NCBI RefSeq assembly: GCF_037975245.1
Contig: NC_092562.1
Coordinates: 15,022,521-15,086,520, forward strand
Reading direction: 5' to 3'
Source: Apostichopus japonicus
Lineage: Eukaryota > Echinodermata > Holothuroidea > Aspidochirotida > Stichopodidae
Length of the DNA stretch: 64,000 nucleotides
Shown: positions 37,724 through 50,077 of the stretch, one piece after another
How the letters are laid out: every line of letters begins with the position of its first letter
Position numbering within the stretch: position 1 is the stretch's first letter
Made by a program: the position numbers and the translations under genes
The notes under the pieces: generated by a model
What the model was told of the DNA's origin: nothing
The model's database searches: none
What the model saw: the letters and a program-made list of their open reading frames with translations, nothing else

Positions 37724-38805
37724 GTGAAGCGATTAATACAATTGCTATGTGTAGTCAAATATTGTAATTACATTGATCACTTTCACTACACATAGTAGTT
37801 AATATGATTGCTATATGAAGTCAAATAGTTGTAATTACATATATCACTTACACTACACATAACAGTTAATATGATTGCTATATGTAGTCAAATAGTTGTA
37901 ATTACATAATCACTTACACTACACATAACAGTTAATATGATTGCTATATGTAGTCAAATAGTTGTAATTACATATATCACTTACACTACACATAACAGTT
38001 AATATGATTGCTATATGTAGTCAAATAGTTGTAATTACATAATCACTTACACTACACATAACAGTTAATATGATTGCTATATGTAGTCAAATAGTTGTAA
38101 TTACATATATCACTTACACTACACATAGTAGTTAATATGATTGCTATATGTAGTCAAATAGTTGTAATTACATATATCACTTACACTACACATAACAGTT
38201 AATATGATTGCTATATGTAGTCAAATAGTTGTAATAACATTATCACTTACACTACACATAACAGTTAATATGATTGCTATATGTAGTCAAATAGTTGTAA
38301 TTACATATATCACTTACACTGCACATAACAGTTAATATGATTGCTATATGTAGTCAAATAGTTGTAATTACATATATCACTTACACTACACATAACAGTT
38401 AATATGATTGCTATATGTAGTCAAATAGTTGTAATTACATATATCACTTACACTACACATAGCAGTTAATATGATTGCTATATGTAGTCAAATAGTTGTA
38501 ATTACATATATCACTTACACTACACATAACAGTTAATATGATTGCTATATGTAGTCAAATAGTTGTAATTACATATATCACTTACACTACACATAGCAGT
38601 TAATATGATTGCTATGTGTAGTTAAATAGTTATAATTACATATATCACTTAAACTGCACATAACAGTTAATATGATTGCTATATGTAGTCAAATAGTTGT
38701 AATTACATAGATCTCTTACACTACACATAGCAGTTAATATGATTGCTATGTGTAGTTAAATAGTTATAATTAAATATATCACTTAAACTGCACATAGCAG
38801 TTCGT
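37724..38805. repeat. 66-67-bp satellite with internal dyad, about 16 copies
   Basis: The landmark AATATGATTG occurs at 37801, 37868, 37934, 38001, 38067 and onward, at 66- or 67-bp spacing. The 1-bp difference comes from CATAATCAC versus CATATATCAC. Each monomer contains ACTACACATAGCA or a variant, an 11-nt spacer, and TGCTATATGTAGT. These are near-perfect inverted arms, and copies with GCTATGTGTAGT complete the symmetry. Edge copies are more diverged than central ones. Confidence 0.97.
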
Positions 38806-39825
38806 ATTGTTGATTTAATTTTCCTACTTTTCCTTACACAGTTAGAATGCAACAAATATAAGAATAATCCACGGTTTGCTCAGTGCTGATACAGTAGAAG
38901 ATATCAATATATTCTGTATATATTAACTGTTTTTATTCGTTGTGACTGGGAAGTATGTTCAGTGAGAGAAGACAACATATTTCCTCTTGTAATTTTGTCT
39001 TTCTTTTCATTCACCATTTACCTTCCTTATTCAAAATTTTGTGTTTTAAAAGTAAGTACACAACTGGTGCTGCCAACTCATGATCTCATAATCTCATTAC
39101 TTTATCATAATTTATTTTGTTATAAAGTTTTATTTTAACTATTTTGTATGATATTTCCCGACATTTTTTTTTTTAAATTTGTAACCTAAATGATAATGCT
39201 TTTGGTTACTACACTCACAGTGCAGTCTGTGGAGACCATATGGAGTCTCTCACGTAGACATTTTGAACATAGCCTCTCTGCACTCTTGTCCGTTGTTTAT
39301 GTTAGGATTGGCGGTTAATTCGTCCTATCTGTCAGTGCGAGTGAATCTGTAATCACCTAGGCTCTTAGCCTTCTGCCTCTTATGTACCAATCATCGAGTT
39401 AAATCTCTCCGTCTTAATTACTGGCATTTTCCAGAGGTGAAGTGTCTCTGCTACTAACTTGCTCATGCTGCTCTGGGTAATAAGTCCCTTAGGAAAAATA
39501 AGCACGAAGTACATCCAAGATAAAAGCGTCTCAACAAAGTTAAATATGGCTTTAACTGTCATTACCTATTTGGATGAGCCATTAACAGGCCTTCAATAAA
39601 CTGACCACAGCAGTAGTCTGTGTGCACTCCTCATTAAAATGATTCAAATTGTAGCAATTTTATCACTGTTTCTTTTAATTATCTGGTTGAAGCTGGAACA
39701 TTGAATTCAAAAGATTCCATCCCACTGATGCCTTTTATAATATTCTGTTGAATGATCAAGCCATCCTTAATGACATCAACTTTTCCCTAATAAAAGATAA
39801 CACTTATGGTAACTACCATTGATAA
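38806..39825. other. Unannotated DNA
   Basis: AT-rich; no gene recognised. Confidence 0.5.
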
Positions 39826-39912
39826 TGAAAGGGGATGGGAAGGGGGAAAAGAGAAGGGAAAGGGTGATGAAAAGGGAATGGGAAGGGGGAAAGAGAGGGG
39901 TAAAGGGAAGGA
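39826..39912. repeat. Polypurine tract
   Basis: A nearly pure G/A stretch of about 85 nt is built on GGGAAGGGGGAAAAGAG-type words. It immediately precedes the SINE-B tail. Confidence 0.85.
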
Positions 39913-39930
39913 TGAAGCATGTATATGAAA

Positions 39931-40182
39931 TATGTATGTATGTATGTATGTATGTATGTTAGATCCTCCTGCAAGCAGGAACTCGCGAAGAAGCCCCATT
40001 GGCTTATCAAAGCCGCAAGCTGACCGAAGTCAGTCTCTTACATTCATATTTAACATCCATGATTATGAATTGTTAATTGTCAACAACTCTGTAACTGGAC
40101 GACATACATTAATCTGGGGGTGACTCGAACCGGGGACCTTATGATTGGAAGGCACCGGGGTTAACCACTGAGCTATCACTCC
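39931..40182 (-). mobile_element. SINE-B copy 3 with (ACAT)n tail
   Basis: Minus-strand copy with a clean (ATGT)n run on the plus strand (39931-39959), i.e. an (ACAT)n 3' tail. Body and tRNA-like head are nearly identical to copy 1 at 5104, with CGAACCGGGGACC (box B reversed) and 'GGTTAACCACTGAGCTA' (box A region reversed). Confidence 0.9.
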
Positions 40183-43100
40183 GTAAAAGCATATAAATAG
40201 CATCCTTAGTCTTTGTTTCTCAAATCCCTTGTTTAGTAAATTTAGGTCCAAAATTTGGAATTTTGGAGGTTGGAATAACAACCCTCATGACCCATCCCTC
40301 TCTTTATTGCTTTGCTGCATTTCCAAAATGAAACGAAAATCTAATTCCCAAAATGCAGAACTTCTGGCAATTCGTTAGGTCCATGATACCGGGAAAATGT
40401 TTATGAACATACCTTCAAATGGGTTTGAGTGTTACTTGGATAGTGAATTCCAAGTATTGACATCACTGACCTTATTAGTAAGCTTCTGTCAGTGTGAAAC
40501 CCTAAATACACTGCACCCTGCACTCATACTAACCATAAAGTCAACTGTTGTTGATCAGATGAAGATGTAAAGTCCATCTCTCTCTCTTTCTCTGATCTTA
40601 TGTGCAATCATTTCTGTTTGAAAATGGTTGCAGTTTGACGTACATTCCAACCCTAACATGAACTGAACTAAAATGAACTGCTGAGTGCCTCTGTATTTCA
40701 TAACACTAAATTGGATCATGTTTACATGACTGTGATCAAGCCACCCATACACTTAACTAGGTTATTAATAGTTAATTTTGTCATTATTTACAGCATATAT
40801 ACATATGAGCATGGCATGAATACTTGCTCTTGTCCTTATGACATTTATATTGAGAGAGCTGACTAGGGCTGGCAAAGCATTTACATGATATCATTACTAT
40901 AGAATATGCTAGTGAAGGTTGAATTAAGAGAGATTATTGCATCTTTGCAGCTTATCCCCACTTTCATCTTCCAATCCCCCCTCCTCCCTCCATAAGGTTC
41001 ACCCCACCACCACCCTGTTGCATGGTTCTCCATCACTAATAATTGACTGATCAGCAGCTCTAACATCCCTCTCCCTTAACCACACAATGCATTCACATTA
41101 GAGCCATAGACCACCATGTGTGCATTATTCAATGTTTTTTAATGTTAGCTCCTTAAAGCTGTCATAACAAATGAAACTTTAAGCTATATGGTCGAAGACA
41201 AAAACAAGCCGGAAACAGCCAGGGACAAACGGTTACTGCCTGAAGCTGATGATGCCATTTGGAAAACCCTAACGTTCATCTTCTTCTTTTCAACGTGTAT
41301 TGATTGACCCATCTTCATAAGATAGAGACCTAAATTACTCAAATCATAATAAAAAATCTTGGTTTTTGAATACCAGGTTTGTTTGTGCTTTTCTTAATGT
41401 TACCTGTGGAGTTGGAGGAGGGAGAAGTAGACTTATTATAAAAGATTTAGACAGACGAAGGAAATCATAAAAGTCAACAACAGGTGACTCACCACCGATG
41501 AGCATGAAAAAGTCAAGTCATGATTAAAATTTGAAAACATGTCTACAAAGATGAATCTTTTCTTTGAATTTTATAGACTTAAACAAACTTTAAAATTGTA
41601 ACTGTTTTGGGGATGAAACTTTTACTTTGTCTATTTCTCTGATGTAGGTTGTTTTTCTTGTTTCTTTTTATGAATATCAACTAAAACGATTGGTTGATAA
41701 CCTTGTTTTTCATCTTTTTTTTCTCGATAAAGTTGTACCTTGGAAAAATGTTATCTCTCTGTTGTGAAATATTCTAATTTTCCATCTGAAGACTGAATAT
41801 AAAGCTTGTTTGATCAATTTCCAATTGATTAATATTTGAACTAATGAATTAATTAGACTAGATTTTATTCATTACTATTAAGACGATAGATTTGTAGAGA
41901 ATGGAAGTCAACTTCGTTAAGAAGCTGTTAAAACTTAGACTCCGTCCAAATTTGGAAAGTGTAAGTTCCATATTATTTTTAGCCGCAGCATCATTAAATG
42001 TCTCACACTGTTAGTTTAATATGTAAATAGCTCAGAGATACTATCCTGATCAGTTCAGTTTTAATACTTTCTTTCTATAAGTGTAAATTTATTTCAAATA
42101 CACAACACTGGTGGTACTGAAATCTGCTGGTGCAGGGATTGGGGGGGTGGGGGGTCAGGTGGTATGTAACACGGGGTTGGCACCTAGTTTACAGGGGAGC
42201 CTGTTGATACAGTCTATACTTATACAGTATGAGTTGATACATTAGCTTCACCCAGTTCTTATAAACATTTTGGAAGCTTAGTTAGTAATAGCTTACTTCA
42301 CCAGGGGCAGCAGAACCAAAGGGGCACATATCCCCCCCCCTCCCAGTTGGTGAAAAACCTGAAAATGCCTCGTTTTATATTAAATGAGTAGTGTTCAAGT
42401 GACACAATGTACTTTATTTCACTTTTGTAATGCAAAGAGGGCCTTTCTGTTATTTAAAATATATCCTTTTGTTGAAATTTTTGATTAAAGACATGTAATT
42501 GGAAAGTGCTCCTTAAATTACCCATCTTTCTTATGCTAGATATTTGTCATCGTCATTTCAAACGCCATTACTGTTATCCATTCATTCAAAGTACTACCAG
42601 TTTCAGATAACTTTCATTATTTGGATGGGGGTATGGGGAAGGGGAAGCAGGGTGGTGGGGAGCAGGTTAGATGAAGGGAGGCGAGGTTTAAGCTATCCTC
42701 TGATTATACCACAGTTTTTTTTTTTTCTTTATCAATGCTGAGGAGAGCAAATATTGTCAATGTGGGGGTGTACAGCTAATGTTGAATGTCTCCTTCAAAA
42801 GTAATCACTTTAAACTGAATTCATAACCTCTTGAGATTATTGATTAATTTTATGTGACATTAATGCAATCTTTGGTTCACAACTTGAGAAATGAGTAAGT
42901 GCGGCAATATTTGACGGCGAGCATGGGGAAGTTGTTAATATATTACAATATACCGGTGTTGATAAATGCGTGATTGTTTGAACACAATGCTACTTCTGAG
43001 TCATCGACTGACTTCAAATCAAACCTCTCAATTTATTAATTTTTTTGTTGCAGATCCACTATTTTTCCTACCAATCGTTGAACTTTTCTGTTTGTTTTTT

Positions 43101-43339
43101 TATGAGTTTTGGCAAAAGTACTTTCTGAAGGAAGAACATTGCCTGTTGTTGAACACATTGTGTTGGCTTTGAAATGAGAAGGTTAAAGATGAGTCATATC
43201 AGGAGTTTCTTTAAATTTCTGTAAAACCTGTCATGATTGTGTCATTATATTCTACCGTAGCTGACATTATGTAGACTCCATTATTATGTTGCAAGGAGAC
43301 GATGAACTGTAATATTGCAATACCGTTCCATTTATCTCT
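40183..43339. other. Unannotated DNA
   Basis: No exon recognised. G-rich tracts at about 42138-42156 and 42624-42690. AT-rich otherwise. Confidence 0.5.
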
Positions 43340-43770
43340 CCCACCACATCTCTTCCTTCCTGTCCCTCTACCCCTTCCCCCCCCTCCCCCACTCCTTGGC
43401 TTTCTTACTTGTATGGTCGTAGAGGACTGCTGTAAATTAATATTCAGACCATTCTTTGTATGCAAGCTTTGTATTGACTTGAAAGACATTTAACATTGCC
43501 CCTCACCTCCGCCCTCTCCCACAAACCCTGGTTTTCCTACTTCAGACCACTCATTGTATGTAAGCTTTGTATTGACCTGAAAAATATTTAACCTCACCCT
43601 TTACCGCCCCTTCCCCTTCCCAACTCCTTTTTATGTAAGCTTTGTATGACCTGAAAGATATTTAACCTCACCCCTTGCCTCCCCCCCCCCACTGCCTGGT
43701 TTTCCTACTTGTTTGGTCGTAGAGGACTGCTGTAAATTAAGATTCAGACCACTCTTTGTATGAAACATTT
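43340..43770. repeat. Degenerate tandem repeat, 3-4 units
   Basis: 'GTAAGCTTTGTATTGACCTG' variants recur at about 43456, 43558 and 43636. 'GGTCGTAGAGGACTGCTGTA' occurs at about 43414 and 43713. Units alternate with C-rich tracts of variable length. Confidence 0.85.
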
Positions 43771-45095
43771 TTATTGACTGTTATGCCTGTGATCCCATTA
43801 AAATGTACCTTGTTAGAGGCTTAAAATTGGTCACTGGTCAAGTTGATTTATTTCAAATAATGGATGACTTCCTTAGTGGTAAATTCTCTACTTTTGTCTT
43901 TGTTTGGATTTGCATGTGATTTAGTACTGTAAGAGAACAACAGAAGAAACTGTACCGGTAAAAGAATTGGCATGATTTAAATGGTATTGTGCAATTAAAT
44001 GCTAATTAGGGAATAAGTGAAGAAGTATTAACTTGATCAATATCATTGTCATTGTGAGAATAATAGGAAGGAGAAAGAGAGGTAGGGTTTGGTGTTTTAA
44101 TTTAATCAGATCGCATAACTTTACTCCGAACAATAGAATTGCAATCCAACAGCTGCAAGGTAACAAAACCAATCCAGTACTTTATATACAGAGTTTGATG
44201 TCAATAGTATTTTAATGTGGATGTTATTAATTGGTTGTACCCTAGTATTCTCATCGGAATACTTACACTCAAAGAACCTGACATAGGTTTGAGAAAATTG
44301 GTGGAGAATAGGGGAGGTGGGAGGGGGTGGATGTGGGGATGGGGTGGGGACGGGGCCGGGGACAGTATAGAGGCAATGTTGTTCAATGTTAAATGTTGTT
44401 AAAAGTATTATCGTTGCTGTGAGATATGATGTGGGCAACATCATGTTTATGCAGGGAAATTAAGCAATACTCGCACAACATTTGAGTTTGCTGATGGTTA
44501 GAAAAATGTTCCAAAAGTATCAATTCTTTGAAACTCTGTAAAATTGTATAAAGGAAAGTAAACTATGATGATGTCACAGACAACCCTCTTTATGTACATA
44601 CACTTAAAGGAACAAAATGTTTTAAATTTTACAATTCTACAATTAGGAGTACAAACTTAAGATGTTATTATACCAACCACTGACATACACCATATGTATA
44701 TATTTGAATTTTTTTACCTTCTTTTTTTGCAACACAAATGTAAGCTATTCATGTTTACTAATGAATGTTAATGGTGCAAAAACACTTATGCAGGTAGTAA
44801 AACTCTGGTAAAAGGAAGAACATTGTTATGGACAAGCCTAATAACAATTAGGATAGCCTTCCCCCTAAAAAGAAAATCAAACCTGTGGACGTCAAATGGG
44901 GCTTCCTGAGCTACATTTGTAATATAAATTAGACATATAGCTTAAGGTCTAAATGCAAGGTTATGCTAATTAGTACGTACCTTCTTTTCTGTGAGGGAGG
45001 TTTAAAAGGATAGGAAGTGTACACCCCACCCCCTCCCCACCCCATCCGAACCCCTAACACCCTGGATCAAGAAATATGGCTGAAAGTGACCTTGA
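43771..45095. other. Unannotated DNA
   Basis: No gene recognised. A G-rich, quadruplex-capable tract is at 44311-44365. Confidence 0.5.
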
Positions 45096-45608
45096 ATGAT
45101 ATCTTATGTACTCCGCATAAGAGTAGCATTGTTTTATCATTATATAGATCTGTACTGCAGTTTTCTGACCCCTATTTGCAATAACCTCACATTTATTCAT
45201 CTCAAATCACTCACGACGACGCATGTTATGCTCTACTCCTTTCTATTGTCCCCTCGTTTTAATGTAGGAACCCCAGTAACTGTTGTCATAGTTCATTATC
45301 ATCCGTTCACGTCCGGAACAAACTACAACAAAAAAGCCGAAGGTTCTGACTTTCCCTGCTCTCTGACTCGGATGACAGAAAAAAAGATCGTAAATAGCTC
45401 AAATCCCTATCCTGACCGGTCCCCCCTTAAATTGCTATGGTTGCATAAAAGTAATAGAAAATGTACATCAAAGGACGCTTACTCCAGGGCTCCTCGGAGG
45501 AAAAATAATGTTGGACATAGAGAAAATGCAGTCTACTTGAACAGGCGTGAGATTGAGCAGATATGTCGTAAAAGTGAAAGATGGCGTGAGTTTTTTGAAG
45601 TGTGGTGA
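45096..45608 (+). CDS. Candidate coding exon, unknown product
   Basis: This is the longest open frame in the window at 170 codons. It is Ser/Thr- and Lys/Arg-rich toward the end, finishing ...RREIEQICRKSERWREFFEVW and a stop. I do not recognise it. Its 3' two-thirds lie in a CpG-rich, non-repetitive patch. An acceptor-like CGTTTTAATGTAG precedes the segment starting GTPVTVV (about 45271), so the true exon might be only 45269-45608. A frame this long can occur by chance in 64 kb, and no partner exons were found. It may instead be a first exon or 5' UTR of an undetected plus-strand gene. Confidence 0.22.
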   Translation: MISYVLRIRVALFYHYIDLYCSFLTPICNNLTFIHLKSLTTTHVMLYSFLLSPRFNVGTPVTVVIVHYHPFTSGTNYNKKAEGSDFPCSLTRMTEKKIVNSSNPYPDRSPLKLLWLHKSNRKCTSKDAYSRAPRRKNNVGHRENAVYLNRREIEQICRKSERWREFFEVW

Positions 45609-46360
45609 ATATTTCATGGCAGAAACTCGGAGCTGCAGTGTGCGTTTTTCGTTTTTGGCCTGTGATGGTTTGACTCAGTGCATACGGTCAATGCATACGT
45701 ACGATGTTGAATGTTAGTCACGTAGTCTTTTTTGGGGCTTGATCTGTCAAGCATCTGTCCTGGATGTACGTAAGATACTGTTAAGTACGATAATTCTGGC
45801 TTTTTTTTTCTATATTATTATTAAAACAGAAAAAATCAAAATAAAATTTTAAATTTAAAAAAAGGGAATTACCAAATCAAGTCACTGATTATGGGATTGT
45901 AACCTGGGATAGTATCAAAAATCATTCTTAAAGCTGCCCTTAAGCCAGACGTACCATAATATCCTTTCCAAATTTCTAATTCTTTTAAAGTTTAATAATG
46001 AGCCTTTTCTTCTTTCTGCATTCCTTAATCATGACAGAGCCCTGGTTTGTTTTCACACTTCATTAACAATTTTTCTGTATTGGATTAGACCAGCCTGTGT
46101 AACCAGGCCAATATGGTCTCTCAGGTCCAAGTGACAAGGGAGGAGGGGGGGGGATAACAACCACCCATTCACTATGGCCGGCCACAAGCCGTATTCCACT
46201 GGAGTGGATAGTACTTATTAGCAACTCAGTAAACCAAACAGGTTCCATGTACTCTACAGGGCATGAGAGTGCCACATATTTGGGATTTAGAGGAACTTGC
46301 CGAGTATAACAGAATTGTTCACCAAAGCCCAAAACATGGTTGGGCTTGGTAGAATGTGGA
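45609..46360. other. CpG-rich tail and unannotated DNA
   Basis: CpG density stays high to about 45790, where GGATGTAC|GTAAGAT gives a possible splice donor on the plus strand (45770). Beyond that nothing is recognised. Confidence 0.3.
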
Positions 46361-46541
46361 GGAGTGTTAGCTCAGTGTTAGCAAGGAGTGTTAGCTCAGT
46401 GGTTAACGCCGGTGCCTTTCAATCATAAGGTCCCGAGTTTGAGTCACTCCTAGATTAATGTATGTTGTCCAGTTACAGAGTTGTTGACAATTCATAATCA
46501 TGAACGTTAAATATGAATCTAAGAGCCAATGATGGCTTCTT
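46361..46541 (+). mobile_element. SINE-B copy 4, truncated, duplicated head
   Basis: The plus-strand tRNA-like head GGAGTGTTAGCTCAGTG occurs twice, at 46361 and 46385. The second copy continues as GGTTAACGCCGGTGCC with box B-like 'CCCGAGTTTGAGTCA'. The body is present up to 'GCCAATGATGGCTTCTTC' and then stops. The distal body and microsatellite tail are missing, replaced by a G-rich tract. Confidence 0.85.
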
Positions 46542-48306
46542 CTGGGGGAGTTGGGGTGGGGGGGGGGGTTGTGGCATTGGGATGGCAGAGGGTGGAGAGG
46601 AACCCCCAATCTTCCCTGTAAGGGAGTCTGCTTCAACAACCCTGGAGCCATGTACATCCCCTCATATATAAATTCTTAAACCTTCTACAATGGAGTGATT
46701 TAATGAATTTTGCTTTAATTGATATGAGTCTCAAAATTTGGTCAATTGGTTGTTTTAACCTTTGCTTCATTACTTGAAATGAAACTTGTAATGTCAAGCT
46801 ACAAAATTACAGTGTTATGGGTTTGTAATGTGGAATAACATATAGACATTACCTCAAATAGCTCCTTAAAGAACCAAAGGTCTTTTTAAGTACAAGACAT
46901 CTGTAAACCATTTGAAATAAAACTAACTAACTTGTGTTTTTTTTAATGTTATTTTGGATAAAGACATAAAGACATTTACTCCTCTCTTGTGTTTGTGCAA
47001 TGAGACTTATAGTCTTGTTCTCCAACTTGATTCATTAGACTTTTTGCAACAATATAAAATCCATGGATGCTTTTACATCTAATAATCTTGTAAGACATGC
47101 TGAAAACTAAGACTTTATTTTGAATAGGAAGTTAATAATTAAAGTCTGAATTTAATTTTAGAGCCCACTTATCTCTTTAAATGATATATCGAGACATTTA
47201 AATTGGGTTGAGACGAATTGAAACAGAAAGAAGACCAAGCAGTCAAAGATAAAAAAAAAGATTAAACTATTCTTATTAAAATTCATTAAAAGAGGAACTG
47301 TTACAAAAGACAAGCAATACATTAATTATTAAATTAAATACGACAACGACAGAGACGAAAGTAACCGACTGAATGGTCTTATCGCGTCTTCTATTTAAAA
47401 TAATACCCCCCCCAGCTACAAATGGAAAGTGAATTTAATTGATAATGCTTCATGCAATGGCTGTATTAATAATAATATCTATAGCAGAGTAAATTATATA
47501 TGAGCACAAGATATGCTGTCTGTTGTCTTGTGGCAGGAAATATCTAGTACTTGAATATTCTGTTTGGTATTCAATATGAACCAAAGAATTTTACTGTTTT
47601 GTAAGTGGTCCACAAACATATTAAGGACCACTGTAACCTAGGATCTTCCATGAGGACTGAGTCATTACCCACCCCCTACCCCCACCCTCCCTCTCCTTAG
47701 AATGGATGCTCAGAGCCTCAAAATGCATGAAATCTAGCATATTTGGGCAACGGTCTGTTAAAACAAAAAATAACTCAATCGATATCTGTCATTGGGCAGG
47801 TTCCAAAAGATTTAGATAAATATTTTTACATCTAAAAATATCTCCGGACCTACCAAATAGTTGGAAACAGTCGGTGTAAGGGGTAAATAATAATATTAGG
47901 AAAATGTTATGTGATAATAATAATAATAAACTTAAATAAATGAGTATAGGTAATCATAGTGGTATCATTAATTATCTACAATACATGGTCATTACACTGA
48001 AGCCTATGGAGATAGCAACTACCCCTTCTATTGCTCCCTGTTCCCGCCCTCCCTTCTCTCCCCACCCCACACCCCCCCCCCCGGGCCCTCTCACAATAAT
48101 CTTTATTCAGTTCTTCACATGAACTGGATAGTAATGTGCACCAATAACTCTTTTACTGAGATATTCCAGTGGTGGACTATGTAACACTTATCTGATGTAG
48201 AGATAACTATTCTACACTCTTAGTAATTGAGAGCCCAATCACACTATCTTGTTCTCGAGATATGGTTGGTTGAATATAACCTATTTTGACTGGCTAAACC
48301 CAATTG
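46542..48306. other. Unannotated AT-rich DNA
   Basis: G-run at 46546-46569, C-run at 48071-48082, AAT microsatellite at about 47915-47930. No gene. Confidence 0.5.
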
Positions 48307-48625
48307 ACCGGTGCTGTGGCCGAGTGTATAAAGGGGGTAGCATAAGAAGCAATGAGGCTTAGCAATCGGGAGGTTCCAGGTTGGATACCCAGGCGAGTCA
48401 TAGTAAGGTGGGTTTCTCTTCCAAGAGCACTCTACGGTTTTCCCATCTGAAATGACTTTCTAAAATTGAAAAGATTCCAAATTTGAGTTACAAATGTTGA
48501 ATTGGAAGCCACCCAACATGTAAGTTGTGATTCATAAGCCCTTGCGAGTTTCTCCCACATTTGTAGTCGCTTAATCGTCGTAAAAATAACTGCTGATTAT
48601 TATGATTATTGTTGTTGTTGAAGCA
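48307..48625 (+). mobile_element. SINE-A copy 4 (tRNA-derived, ATT/GTT tail)
   Basis: The plus-strand copy starts ACCGGTGCTGTGGCCGAGTG, an intact box A. Box B has decayed (AGGTTGGATACCC). The tail is GATTATTATGATTATTGTTGTTGTTG. The body matches copies 1-3, including 'GTTGAATTGGAAGCCACCCA'. Confidence 0.88.
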
Positions 48626-50076
48626 AGGAGTACAAAGTAGGATGGTCTGTGATGTGATAACGTTCACTATAGAGGAGCTTCAACAGCTTTCTGTACCTAT
48701 GAGAATCTTCTTGTTGAGTTGTCCTTGAACATGGGCCTGTGGGAACGTTTACTTCCATGTCAATGTTTTGTTCTCTATATTGAGAATTTAATCAAAACGT
48801 AATATTATTAAAGAAATATTAATTTGAAAAGAAAAAATTATTCTGCTGAATTACCATGATGACATAATTTACTCTGCTGTTTGCCAGATGCATACACAAA
48901 ACATCACCGAAAATTGGAAATATAAAATCATATCTTTGACATACAAACTGCTTTGTGGCTGTGGTTTTGCACTAATGGTAGAGAAAATTTCCAGTAATTT
49001 TGCTATAAAGCAATCAACTTTAACACAGCTACCAGTCTATGCCTTTAATTGTCTTTCCAAGTAATGCATGGGTGAACTACATGGCCAGTGGTTTCCAGAA
49101 CACATGATGAATTCCTTTCTTTTATGCAATTTTTCTTTCTATCAAGAGAGCAATGAACAGAGCTGATTTAATATTGATAAGTTCTGTTTGACTTGTTTTG
49201 ATATTAAACAATTCCAAGAAAAGGAAGTACTTGTTTTCTAATATGCAGGATATATCTCTTCATTGAACTGCATTAAATATTTATATCTAATGTCTAATAT
49301 TTATTTCCTTAAAATAGATTTTGGATGATTATAATATTTCAAAGATTTTTAGCCCCCTTTTTTATTTATTGTTAATTTCTTTGCATTTGTTTAATTAGCA
49401 GTGTTATTATTCATAGCTTGAATTTAATAAGAACTAATCTTTTTTATTTTTTTATTTTTATAAATAGAAATAGTGCACAAGATTAGGAAAGTGAATTTAT
49501 TCACTAAAAATCATAAAGTTCCCCAAATCTCAAATCCCTCTTTTCACTACACCAAAAAAAATTAGTAAAAACGTTGCATGTAGACCTAATTTAAAGCCTG
49601 AATATATGCCTGATAATGTACCATTTGCAACCTATTTTTTTCTTTTTCTGAAGAGGGACACCCTGCCCTGCTACTACAACCTCAGGACTAAGATCCTGAA
49701 TCTGGTCTTGGTTTAGCATTCCATGTTATTCACCACAGCCAAAAAGCATTTTATTTGGGATGTTTGTTTAATGCATTATAATATGGGTTTTTTTTTATGC
49801 AGTTAAGCCAGAAACAATATATATGTAAATTGACCAAAGAGAAACCAAATGAAAAACTGTGAACATTTTTTAACAGGAATCAAAATAAATAATAATGGCT
49901 AGAATGGGGTTAAGAATTAACTAGTTAAAAAAGGAAACTCTTATATTATTCACATTGTCATTCTAGAAGTTTGTCTAAAATGCACAATGAAAATCTTGAA
50001 TTGTTAAACACTTTTATTTTCCTTTATTTCAAATTTCTTATGATATAGAAGTTTATGTCTGTACTTCCTTTCACAG
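48626..50076. other. Unannotated AT-rich DNA
   Basis: Very AT-rich, intron-like. It ends in a pyrimidine tract CTTCCTTTCACAG that could be a splice acceptor. Confidence 0.4.
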
Positions 50077-50077
50077 A

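Noticed and set aside
46385-46450. tRNA-like sequence as a real tRNA gene
   Set aside because: The same head occurs with an attached SINE body in other copies, and stem pairing is imperfect; it is a SINE head.
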